Assembly (NCBI GenBank): GCA_021234155.1
Contig: JAJEKV010000034.1
Location: forward strand, 2,538,001-2,602,000
Direction of reading: 5' to 3'
DNA: 64,000 nucleotides
Source: Isoetes taiwanensis
Lineage: Eukaryota > Streptophyta > Lycopodiopsida > Isoetales > Isoetaceae
Shown: piece by piece, positions 45,701 through 56,221 of the stretch
How the letters are laid out: each line of letters starts with the position of its first letter
Position numbering within the stretch: the first letter of the stretch is position 1
Made by a program: the position numbers and the translations under genes
Notes under the pieces: model-generated
Databases searched by the model: none
Told to the model about the DNA's origin: nothing
Seen by the model: only the letters and a program-made list of their open reading frames with translations

Positions 45701-47522
45701 CTTTGTTATGCTGTATTTTATCTTGATTACTCAATGGTTGTTTACTGCGAAAAATTTATCTTGAAATACCCTCACCAGGCTCCTGCCCATGGCATGTTCG
45801 TAGTAATACTTTGCATTTTGGATTGGCACCGCATTGGTAAAAGAGAAATGTTCACGACTATTCTTTCCACCAATAATACACAAGATCTTGATCTTACATT
45901 TCTCATTGTTTGTCCTGCACTATTAGAGGATAGCCAATAGCAGGATAGTGGGAATGCCACCATCATTATGACACCAGAACACAAGGCAATAGTATAGGTT
46001 CAAATCTTGCATATGAAGTGAGTTTTGATATGGGGTGAATGTAAATTTTTGTAGACAAATCTGTTTTTAGACAAAAAGGTGAGAGCAGCTGCATGTTAAA
46101 ATAGAGCATTCTAAGTTCATTGCAAGTTTGAGTGGTGCTGCACTTATTCGTTGTAAGCATTTATTCTTTTTCTGAAAGTTTTCTCATGTAGCATCTTAAG
46201 CAAAATTAGCAAATTAAATGTGTTTGATATGACACTCATAGCATCATAAAAATTCCTAGTTTGCTTTTATGTTGTAGAAACTGCATACGTGTAGCGGACA
46301 ACATAAAAAAGGCGTCTGTACTTATGCAGGAGCCGAAGTGCTTGTGGTGCTCCAAAGAAGCAGAGAGCGGTACATACAGTTTGGAGGGTATTATGAAGGT
46401 ACTATTCTATCAATTGCAAATGGATTTTCAAATTTCCCTGAACAGCAACATCCAATGTAGGTTTTTGACATTTCAGAGTTATGCAGAAGGGTTTACGAGG
46501 AGCTTCTTGATGTTTCAATCTATAAGAGCATTTAAGGTGAAAGAAAAAAAATTTGCTGGAGGCTTATACACCACTATTAAGGCATGCATCCCGTCTCCTC
46601 TCCGCTGCCAATGGTTTTGTTCTTAAATATATATATACAAATTTTATAAGGAATGACAATGGTGCACCATCCCGTTGTCTTTGGCAAACTCTTAAACATG
46701 TTTGATGCCAATTTTGAAGATAATAAAGATGAAAAGAAAAAGGTCGGACAGAATTTTTGCGGGCTGACAATGAGGATGTTAATGAATGGGAGCATGTTAT
46801 GCACATCCGCAATTATTTATGAAATTTCTCTTGAATGTAAGAATACTAATCTTATGGCTCAATAGAATTCCAAAGTTATTTTGACAAACATTGTAGGTTA
46901 AAACATGATAAGAGATGCCTTTGTGGGGATGACAAGACCATTAGATAATTAGATATAATGACGAAGCAATTATATCTAGAGCACCACATGCATACCAAAA
47001 TCTGCATATGAATTAAGACTCCACCTGCGGTCTCTCTCTCTAACATTGGTTGTCTTTTCACGCTAAGGAAACGACGCATTGTAAAAGATCAACCATCCTT
47101 TTTTTTGCTAAAATTTTCATACAAAATCTTTATCACAAACTACCATTGGACTTGAGAAATCTAGGGGAAAGGGGCTTGAGAAATTTGGGGGAAAGTTAAG
47201 GAACCTTAGTTGAAGAATTCCACTTTGAAATGTATTGACCCTTTAAATGCGTAAGCATGTTCGAGCCCCAATAAATATTGTCAATTTTCTTAACCTGCCT
47301 CCAGCTGATCATTGATATCTAGCAATTAAGCATGACAAGAGTATATAACGTTTTGGATTTAAATGAGTTGGAAAAAGACATTTCAACTCCTGCATGTTAT
47401 TTCACATTCAAAGGTTGTCCAGAATTGAGAACTATTCGACTTGGCACAAAAATTCTTTTTACAGTAGGTTGGAGAAGAGAAATGTTCGCGGCGGCCGTAA
47501 GGCCGCCGCGATAAATTTCTTG
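42723..47522 (+). mobile_element. Helitron-like element, unit 2 (4.8 kb)
   Basis: Nearly identical to unit 1 over its full length (offset about 5530-5545), same TC start and hairpin-CTTG end. Differences are few and clustered (43080-43390, 44770-44860, 46280-46340, 46590-46670, 47020-47045), mostly at CAG/CTG triplets or as one-base changes in homopolymers. Confidence 0.65.
47487..47522 (+). other. Helitron-like 3' terminus, unit 2
   Basis: The same 10-bp stem and 12-nt tail as at 41942-41977; downstream sequence differs from unit 1 immediately after TA. Confidence 0.8.
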
Positions 47523-47982
47523 TATTTATAATTATGTGCAGGAGACTCAAGTGGAACCATCCTCTTATAAGATAGTGTGGAACAAGAATGGTGAAGCCGC
47601 CAAGCTTAGAATAAATAAATAAAAAACCCAAGAATAGGATCAACAAGGAACTTGAATGATATTATCTCCTTTGTTAGATAGTAGAAAAAAATGGAGTTGA
47701 GGCTTTCTAGCTTAAAAACCTAGAAAGTCATATTACTCTTGATTAGATAGCATTGATAGTGGTTTGTGTATTAGGAATAGAATAGAATAGAATAGTCATA
47801 GCGCAACTCGGTTGAATTCTATTTGAACAAACAAATTTTAATATTTACCTGTGACTTCTTCTAACTTAATTCTTGACACTCAACTTTAGATATTGATGTG
47901 TTTAAGCTTGGATTTTGCTCCAAGATGTTTGTGAACCGTAGTTCATATATCCATTGATAGTACAAAAACTTGTATATATATA
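47523..47982. other. unique flank, no gene
   Basis: Contains a short (AATAG)n run at 47777-47798 and nothing recognised otherwise. Confidence 0.5.
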
Positions 47983-48918
47983 CAAGAAATTTAACACGTC
48001 CTACGGTGCGTGTTCCGATTTTAGCATATTCTTACGGTGCAAGGCCCTGTCGCGCTCTAGATAACCAACGATTCTACTAAGATTCTCTTGTGATTCCTCT
48101 ATATTCTTCAACATTCTATGTACTATATTTAGCATTCATGAAGATTCCCCTAGATTCTCTTAGAATTTTCAATTTTGATTGAGGTGCTTACCCATGAGCA
48201 TTTAAAGCCTTCCAAAATAATCTATTTTGGATCTGTGCAACATTTCTAAAACACTTTCTATTTTTAGACTGAGGCGCTTACCCTGAGCATCTTTTTTTTT
48301 CAAGATTTATATTGTACACCTTTATTATGACATTTTAGAACATTCTATTGTGGCTCTTTGCAAAATCTTAAAAAAAACTCTAAGATTTCATCAAGATTTT
48401 CTTAGATTCCCTTAGATATTATGAAGATTCCGTTATATTCAACTAGATTTTAAGAGATTCCCTTAGACTTGTAAATATCTTCCTAGATTCTCTTACAATT
48501 TATGAGATTTCCTTAGATTCCCTTTACTTCTCCTGGATTCCCTTACATTCTAGAAATTTCTAGAACATTCTAGAACTTTCTGGAATATTCTGAAACTTTC
48601 AAAACATCCTAGAACTTTCTGGAAGTATTTCCCTATTTTCCTTACATTCCCAAAGATTCCCCTACATTCTAGAACTTATTAGAACAATTTGGGACTTTCT
48701 CGAAGGATTCTCTTAGATTCCCAATAGATTCTCTTATATTCCAAAATATTTTAGAATTCTGGAACTTTCTAGAACATTCTAGAAGATTTTAGAACCTTCT
48801 AGAGCCTCCAGAACATTCTAGAACTTTCTTGAACTATCTAAGATGTTATATTCTATTTTATCTTAATTAGAACATTACCCTTAAGTATATTTGAAACATA
48901 AATTATTCATAGAATTAA

Positions 48919-48980
48919 TGCTTGATTTAGTGGTTAGAATGGGGGTTGGGGGGTTAATGACCAGGGTTCGAATCCCCCCA
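48919..48980 (+). repeat. tRNA-like module 5
   Basis: Plus strand: CTTGATTTAGTGGTTAGAAT and AGGGTTCGAATCCCCCC. Same arrangement as the copies at 26-32 kb. Confidence 0.65.
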
Positions 48981-49029
48981 ATAACATAAAAGATTTTAAA
49001 AGTCTTTCCTTAAAATTTGTTGAAAATAC

Positions 49030-50080
49030 AAGGCCCGAGCATGTAATGTGAGCCGTAGGATCTTGGACCAAGGATTATGATCAATCTGGACCGTAGGATC
49101 ATGTAGGATATATCTAAAGCAACGTGAGCTGTATGATCTCGGATCAACGATCAGGATCAAGAATAACCTAGACCATAAGATCGATTACATATAATACCCA
49201 AAGCCATGTGCACCGTAGGATATGTCCCCAAGCAACGTGAGCCGTAGGATCTCGGACCGGCGGTCATGATCAGATCAACCTGGACCGTAGGATCGCGCCT
49301 ATACGGATTATATATAAACTCTCAAGCCATCTGGGCCGTAGGATACGTCCCAAAGCCACGTGAGCCGTCGGATCTCGAATGGACGGTCGGATAAGCGCGA
49401 CAAACATAAGAACATATAAACGTGAGCCGTAGGATCTCGGACCGGCGGTCAGGATCAGATCAACCTGGACCGTAGGATCGCGCCTATACGGATTATATAT
49501 AAACTCCCAAGCCATCTGGGCCGTAGGATACGTCCCAAAGCCACAGGATGAAGAATAACCTAGACCGTAAGATCGATTACATATAATACATATATAAACT
49601 CCCAAGCCATCTGGGCCGTAGGATACGTCCCAAAGCCACAGGATCAAGAATAACCTAGACCGTAAGATCGATTACATATAATACCCAAAGCCATGTGCAC
49701 CGTAGGATATGTCCCCAAGCAACGTGGTAGTAGGATCTCGGACCGGCGGTCAGGATCAGATCAACCTGGACCGTAGGATCGCGCCTATACAGATTATATA
49801 TAAACTCTCAAGCCATCGGGCGTGGGATACGTCCCAAAGCCCCGTGAGCCGCCGGATCTCGAATGGGCCGGTCGGATAAAGCGCGACAAACATAAGAACA
49901 TATAAATGTGAGCCATAGGATCTCGGACCGGCCCGGTCGGGGATCGATCAACCTGGACCGTAGGATCGCGCCTATACGGATTATATATAAACTCCCAAGC
50001 CATCTGGGCCGTAGGATACGTCCCAAAGCCACGTGAGCCGTCGGATCTCGAATGGACGGTCGGATAAGCGCGACAAACAT
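49030..50080. repeat. GATCCTACGG/CCGTAGGATC tandem repeats
   Basis: The word CCGTAGGATC (or its complement) recurs about every 30-60 bp, in units such as CTGGGCCGTAGGATACGTCCC and GTGAGCCGTAGGATCTCGG shortened here. Longer units (about 150-220 bp) are duplicated at 49250, 49430, 49730 and 49910. Open frames on the minus strand across them are repeat translations. Confidence 0.85.
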
Positions 50081-50090
50081 AAGAACATAT

Positions 50091-50658
50091 ATAAAAAAAT
50101 ATATCTCTTATATATATACAATTATATTTGTGTGTAGATGTGTGTAGACAGTTTGATCTCGGCCGTCCATCTCAGATCTGGACGGCCCACGTGAAGCCCC
50201 CAAATAACCCACCTTAAATGACCCCTTAATTTTGGGGCTTTTGATCTGGACGGTTGGATTTGGGGTTTTAATCTTGGCCGTTCATAAAAAGGTGATCGAA
50301 ATTAATACCATTAAAGAGGTGGCACCACACTAAATGGAGGGTCAATTAATAATGCATTTAATGACCCATTATACGTGCCATTGAGTCTTAATGGGGAAAA
50401 AAAAATTAATGGATCGATTTTCTTCTGCCCATCCTACCATCGTGTATATGACCAAGGTCCGGTGGCGCCATGGCAGAGCTCCAAACTGAAGCTCGAATGG
50501 CCATTTTTTATTATCTTGGTTTTTTTCTTGCCATGCATATGAAGTATTCCAGCGTCTATGACTCTGCTGGACTGTAAGATCGAGCCACTGCAGCTTGGTT
50601 GCTCTAAATGGGTTCAAAACATTTAGTGCAGTGCTTGCCCTTTTGCGCTCCAAATTGA
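50091..50658. other. flank with repeat words, no firm gene
   Basis: 50155-50300 resembles 32190-32480 (GGACGGTTGGATTTGG, GGGGCTTTTGATCTGG). A 35-codon plus-strand ORF from 50470 (MAELQTEARMAIFYYLG) is too short to support. Confidence 0.35.
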
Positions 50659-51180
50659 TTGTTTTTAGGTTTCGAACAATTTCATTCGATGCATGGCGGA
50701 GGTGCTACAACCAGAAGCGGTATGGCGAGAGTGTTTGAAACCATTTACGAGCCCATAAGAGTTAAACAACGGCACGCCAGAAGAAGACCTCGGCCCCGGA
50801 TTCGACCTTCCGGTGTCGCTTTGATCTTCAGCGAGTCCGCTACCATGGCTCTAATCCGGGGTTTGTTGGCCCTTAACACCCCAAATCGATTTATCGGGAC
50901 CGGTTTGCCCCTCTTGGAGCCATTCCCTCTTTGCTCGGATCTGAGATACCAAGAATCACTCATTCTTGTGCTATTGCAATCCAAATTCTATCTTTGGCAT
51001 GCCTTTGGAAGATGGAATCGAGAGAAGAAATCATGGCCCATGAAGATTTTTTTTTCCGGCTTATTTCTGTTAAGCGGCTTTAAGGTAGAAGTGGAACTTA
51101 ATTGTTCATGCTCTATCCTAGTTTTTACTTGTGTTTTAACGAGAATATGGATGTTATCGATTGAACAGGGAAAAAAGTAA
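50659..51180 (+). CDS. hypothetical ORF, 173 codons, unrecognised
   Basis: This is one of the longest open frames outside retroelements. The N-terminal third is basic (RVKQRHARRRPRPRIRPSG), the middle reads NTPNRFIGTGLPLLEPFPL, and the C-terminus is hydrophobic and may be intron read-through (after KKSWPMK, T-rich). The first Met at 50659 or MHGG at 50689 could start it. No domain is recognised. It lies 1.4 kb left of LTR C, in sequence of normal complexity, so it may be a first exon. The opposite frame at 50745-50984 is a shadow. Confidence 0.3.
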   Translation: MFLGFEQFHSMHGGGATTRSGMARVFETIYEPIRVKQRHARRRPRPRIRPSGVALIFSESATMALIRGLLALNTPNRFIGTGLPLLEPFPLCSDLRYQESLILVLLQSKFYLWHAFGRWNREKKSWPMKIFFSGLFLLSGFKVEVELNCSCSILVFTCVLTRIWMLSIEQGKK

Positions 51181-52581
51181 TATTAGCATTGGATAAAGGC
51201 TTTGACCCATATGCCGGAATACATGATTCGGTTTGGGTTTTGCATCGTAAAACAGTTGAATAGCTTCAAGGGAAAGGCTACGGTTCATTTAAATACCTTG
51301 TGGTTTAGCTTCAAGCAAAGATTCGATTGCATAGCCAGCTTATAAGAAGGTAAGCTTTTCCGAAATCACAATTTGTTTTCTGATTAACCATCTCTAGATT
51401 CTATCTAGGAGTCTTCATAGTATTCAATCATTAATGAATGATTTTTCCCGAGGCTCTGTTGGAATGTCTTGATGGGCAAAATATGTAGACAGATCTAGAA
51501 TGAAAATTTAAACTACTGAGAGAATGTTCAAGTGCCGGAAATCAAAACGAAATGGATAAAAAACTTTGGATTCGGCTGTCTTGGCGCCGACCACATGCTA
51601 TCTGTTTGGTGGTACAGAGGCCATGGGGCAGATCTTGGTATAGATTAGGCGGTTTTGGTAGATTTTGGTTGCTTAGTTCAGTTCTAAGCATTTTCAAGCT
51701 TTCAGATGCATGCCTCTGACCACAGCATGATAAGAAATTAGTTCCCTGTAGTATTTTCAGAAGTTTATTAGCAGAAGTATTGCTTTAAGATAGGAATAGA
51801 ACATATGTGCTATATCTATCTTCTTTGTATTAGTTGTGCTGATCAGATCGATTAAATATTTTCGTTAAACAGGGAAAAGCAATAATACCATTTTGTTAAA
51901 CCCTTTGGCCATTGGCGAATGAATATTCAGCCTGGAATATTAACTGTTGTTGTAGTTTACTTCACAATAATGTATTTTTTCCAGATTCTATCTTATGTTG
52001 CTGCCTTTACTGCAGTACATGTTCCTTTGCCCAAGTAGAGAAACGCGGACCCACAAGCTGCTTCTATCTGGTGTTTCAAATGCTTCCTTGACAAGTTTAT
52101 GTGAACAGGATGTTTTTTCTTCTTAAAAAACATTTTACCCAGAAGTTTGGGCAGTCTGCTAAGAATATAGTCTGCTCAAACTGGTGAATGGCTGCAAAGA
52201 ATATCTTCCCGCAAAGAATATCTTCAGAGTGAATCATTTTGCAAATAATCCAGTGGGAAGTGGTGGACATGCTAAGCTATATAAAGGCTGACTCCCAGAT
52301 GGACATGTTATGGTGTGAGTTCTAAAGGTCTGCTTTGCATGTGTTATGTTGTGAGTTCTATATTCAAAAGGGGGGTAATTTTAGGCTGTGATGGGTTCGT
52401 TTGCAATTCTTGAGTCGTCATTTCCATCATTCTAATGCATGTATTGCCTAATGCAGCTTCAGATGATTGCCATTTCAAACACCTCATGGAAGCATATTGT
52501 TGCAGGACCTGCCTTATGGGCTTTGATATTGGTGCAGCTTGTCGCCTTTAACGCCCTGGATCAACTCATGTTACTCACCGG
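51181..52581. other. non-repeat sequence, possible introns/exons, truncated by LTR C
   Basis: T-rich sequence with intron-like composition. A short plus-strand stretch at 52440-52575 (IAISNTSWKHIVAGPALWALILVQLVAF) after AATGCAG could be an exon encoding a membrane segment, cut off by the insertion of element C at 52582. A small duplication (AAAGAATATCTTC at 52196 and 52214) is present. Confidence 0.3.
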
Positions 52582-54403
52582 TGGTGACGTCCCTACTCGT
52601 ATACGCGGCACTCACCGTATACAACCAGGGAGTTCATCCCCATACCAGCTCCGTGCCAATACAGGGCCCCTCCACATGACACTGCAACCGCAGCGGGTTC
52701 CAAAGTGGGAAGAGTGGAAGGGTCATTGCACCCGATCTCCCTCGGGGGCCTACCTAGGCTGCGGAGCGTAAACATACATGTCGGGCAGCACATACATCAA
52801 CATCATATGACCATCGCGAAGGATGGTCCTCCACATATCCGCATAGACAAAGATCAAATCACATCACATAGGGAATCCTACCCAAGGCTCGAACCTGGGG
52901 ATGGACTGACAAGCTTGGGTCTCCGTTCAGTTCATTGCGCATGTAATTCATGGCAATGGATTTGGTCGGGCATAAGAACATGGCCTAGGGTTGTCCACTC
53001 CATCCGCCCCTCCCGCATTACACTTTGAGATGGGTTGAAGAAACCGGGGTTGGACCAGAGTCACGGGATCATAGCCAAAGGGGCTATAGCCAGGTTACAT
53101 CTCCCAGCACCTGATGAGGCGGTAGGGAGGTTCCTCTCCCACCCGGATGATCAATGCCATAGCAGGCAGACTAGAGGACACCAACCGTAAGGTACTGGAC
53201 TTTTAACCCACTTGAAGGGAACTACCACCACGTCGGGTCCCGACCACGTGCCGGCACAACCACGCGCACCGCGGGACCCGGCTGAAACCCGGGTGGCACT
53301 TGCGGGATGCGCCCGCACGGCTTCTTATCCCCAGCGGTGTCGAACTCATACTCGTGGTGCTTGATTCACGGTATTAAGCGTGATACTAAAGTGCTCTCAG
53401 GGTAGACTTTACATCCCGAGAGAGCAACCGCTATGGACCTGCAACCACCCTTATCAACGGTCTGACCCCTAAGAACACAACACGAGCGGGCTCTTGTGCC
53501 TTGGGGCCGCATCACGATTTGTGCTAGAGGAGGCTACTCTAGGAGCATCAACTACAAAAGCTTTAGGTCTCTACCCCCTTCCCAATACAAGGAGTTCCAG
53601 AGATACATCATCCATATACATCACGGGAAGAACTAAAGAACAAGATCTAATCTATATCATAGAGTTAGGTTCTTTAGTTAGAATCTGCTATCTAGAGTTC
53701 TAGAGGGGCTGCTATGGGCAATCTAATAGGCTAAACCCTCTTGATTCAATGCCTAAAATAGGGTTTAGACTATCTAGTTGGCCAAATACCTGATCCTTGA
53801 GGGGCTCCTCCTGACCTGAGCTCGACCATCCTGCTGAAATGCTCGAATCTCGAGAAACTAAGGATGTAATTCTCCCAAGCAGAGTCTGGGATGCGGTTTT
53901 GGCTGTTGAGGCAGCCAAAACAGAGTTCTGAAACCCTAAAATCGAAAATTAGGTTAGTTAGGGTTTCCTACCCTATATAGACAAGGGGGGTGGCTAGGGT
54001 TTCCAATTATCCCCTTTTGGCATGTGGGATAATTGGTAATGGGCCCACTTGCCTTTAAGGGCTAGGTGGCCAAATGTGCCCACATGGAATGTGTGCACCC
54101 AAATGTGCTCACATGGAAATGTGTGCACATTAATGAATGTGTACATTGGGAAAATGTGCACATTACTTGCACCTATGGGTATGGCCCACTTGGCATCAAG
54201 TGGCCACATGGGAATGTGTGCCCACATTAATGTGTACATTGGAAAATGTGCACATTAATACTAATGCACATTCTTAGCAAGTTGCCCCTAGGGCTACCCA
54301 CTTGGCTATACGTTGGCGTGCACCGTCAATCGGGGTGGCGGTACGGCGTGGCGATGGCAAGACAATATCATACGGGGTGTATCTTTGTCTTTGGAGCGTC
54401 ACA
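52582..54403 (-). mobile_element. 3' LTR of gypsy element C (1822 bp)
   Basis: Starts TGGTGACGTCCC and ends GAGCGTCACA (TG...CA). It matches 62222-64000 throughout; next to it lies the polypurine tract. The right half is A/T-rich with a CCCTAAAATCG block and a GTGTGCACATT repeat region. Many small differences from the other LTR lie at CAG/CTG. Confidence 0.85.
54060..54275. repeat. palindromic GTGTGCACATT-type repeats in LTR C
   Basis: Words CCACATGG, GTGTGCACATTAATG, TGTACATTGG recur about every 20-30 bp. Since they are near-palindromes, both strands are open with similar His/Met/Cys-rich translations; these are not genes. The same array lies at 63683-63898 in the other LTR. Confidence 0.8.
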
Positions 54404-54414
54404 TTCTCCCCACC
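54404..54414 (-). other. polypurine tract, element C
   Basis: Minus strand GGTGGGGAGAA directly before the LTR start TGTGACGCTCC; marks 52582-54403 as the 3' LTR. Confidence 0.7.
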
Positions 54415-55254
54415 TGAAATGATCTCCGCTGGCATCGTGGTTCCCCACCTTGGAATCTTCCTAACCGCAATCAACCCGATGCATACGATATACTCCTATA
54501 ATACTTACACATTTATTACAATTACCTCAAGGTAATATTTTTTATGACATTACTACATCATTATATTATGAAATAACTTATCAATTCACGACATTACTAG
54601 ACAAATTACTCCAAACTTTCGCAACATTACGATTAAGTTTATCAAAATTTAAAATTAACGTTCGAGGCACTCTTCATTCCTTGCAACACATTCCAACAAA
54701 ATTTGTGTTGCAAGTCTTAAACATCTTCGACCTCCTTGCCCTCGGAGCGCTCATCGGCTGCAGGTGGACACTACGTTAGTACCATTTAATTATTAATTAA
54801 AATTTTTGGTTATATGGTGACCACCCACCTATCTACATGGATGCATGGCTAATCTCCCGGCATAGGAAGAGGGTGAATCTTCCATTATGGTCATGAGCAA
54901 TACCTACATGCCTATATGCCGCTCATGCCTACACCTCTAGTTGCCCAGCGTGGAGGATATCCTTCTCGGGGGGGGCGAAGGATAGATTCCTCCTATCAAA
55001 GCATATATGGGGCTAAAGGTGCTTTTCCTATCAATGCATTCCTCAATGACCTCCTTTCTCTGAGGGTCGTCTGCTTGAGTGGGGCAGTAGACTTTTCTAA
55101 TCTACCTTCCACTGCCCAAAGCGGAAACGCGGTCATGCCTACATTGACATTACACCGCCCTAGAGATCTTTGTAGTGGTCCCATCATTGGTAACACGTAT
55201 GCGACCCATACCAAGCGCGGTGGCATCGTGATTAATCTCTTAATTATACAAGAA
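54415..55254 (-). other. element C 3' region
   Basis: Similar in layout to 17458-18500 of element B (CTACGTTAGTACC near 54769 corresponds to TTACGTTAGTT near 17772). No protein domain; the plus-strand 143-residue frame at 54916-55347 has no recognisable domain and overlaps the integrase end. Confidence 0.45.
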
Positions 55255-56199
55255 TTAACCTACACAAATCGACATGCCCGAGCGATTTCTTCCGGAGATG
55301 ACCTTGCGTCCCCATTGCTCCATAAAGCGTGGGTACTGCTTTACTAAATCTTTCTTAAGTACCCACGTCGCGTCCTCTAAAATAGTTTTAGTAGCATGTC
55401 CTCTAAAATCTGTTGGTCCGCCTAAAACTTCGGCCATCCGTCCGAGGAGGATGATATGCGTGCTCATGGATAGCTTTATGCGGATCGTTACTTAAAGAGG
55501 TCTTGCCAAAAGGCACTCATGAACTTGGATCCCATGGGAGATGATCTCCCTTGGCATGCCATGAAGCACGAAGATCTCTTTGGTGAAGAGCTTTCTTTGT
55601 ATCCATGGCTGTATCGTGGTTACGCAAGGCACAAAATGTGCCATCTTCGACAACTTATGCGACCACTACCATTAAGGCATCCTTGCCTCTCACTTTGTCC
55701 TTAGGAGTCCCGTGATGAAATCCATGATTACCTCCCACTTGGCGTTTGGCACCGCTAATGGCTCTAATGCCCCTGGAATTGAAGACTTTCCGCCCAACCG
55801 TCAAGCGGCATAGTGACATTCCTTGATGTAGCGAGCTATTTGCTTCTTCATTCTGGCCAATAATAGGCTGCTGCTTTTTGAAATATGTTTTCATGAATCG
55901 CGTGGCGGCTATTGGGAACATTTGTCGCGTGTCGTGGAGGATCAACTTCCTTACACGATGATTCGATTCGCATAACTTGTTCTTATGGTATAGCAGGTTG
56001 CCTTCCTTCTTATAATGCTTGAAGGCCTCCGCTCTTTATCTGTTTCTAGCCTCCTTAGAAGGCTTGCCCATACCTCCTTGAAATCCGCGTCCGTTGGCAA
56101 GGACTCTTCAATCCTCTTACCAAAGTTCTTTGGGCGTCGAAATTGCATTGCAATGCACTCTAGTTGTCGGGGATGCCTTGAAAGCGCATCTGCTACCAC
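55255..56199 (-). pseudogene. gypsy integrase remnant (element C)
   Basis: From N-terminus: VADALSRHP (56199-56170), the RT-integrase junction motif; RIIVLHDTRQMFPIAATRF, a degenerate H2C2 zinc region with MKKQIARYIKECHY-like sequence; LEPLAVPNAKWEVIMDFITGL near 55740, the conserved start of the core. The distal core (DRD, TDGQTE) is blurred by frameshifts. The last block ILEDATWVLKKDLVKQYPRF (near 55330-55380) is a chromodomain-like tail (ATW-DL-P-F). It would insert element cDNA into the genome. Confidence 0.8.
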
Positions 56200-56221
56200 A
56201 TTGAGCTTCCAGGCTTGTAGA

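Larger units (their letters stand above)
47983..50090 (-). mobile_element. composite repeat copy 4 with Helitron-like 3' end
   Basis: On the minus strand the end reads AACACG - 10-nt loop - CGTGTT followed by AAATTTCTTG, a 6-bp stem 10 nt from the terminus, matching the layout of the 4.8-kb units. Inward come TTCTAGAA-rich (48060-48830), tRNA-like (48919-48980) and GATCCTACGG-rich parts (49030-50080, with several tandem ~200-bp repeats). The other end lies near 50090 (ATATATGTTCTTATG on the minus strand). Confidence 0.55.

Noticed and set aside
54994-55226. Host genes on the plus strand inside element C (for example 143 residues at 54916-55347, 209 residues at 57767-58396)
   Set aside because: They overlap recognisable gag/pol motifs on the minus strand and show no domain themselves.
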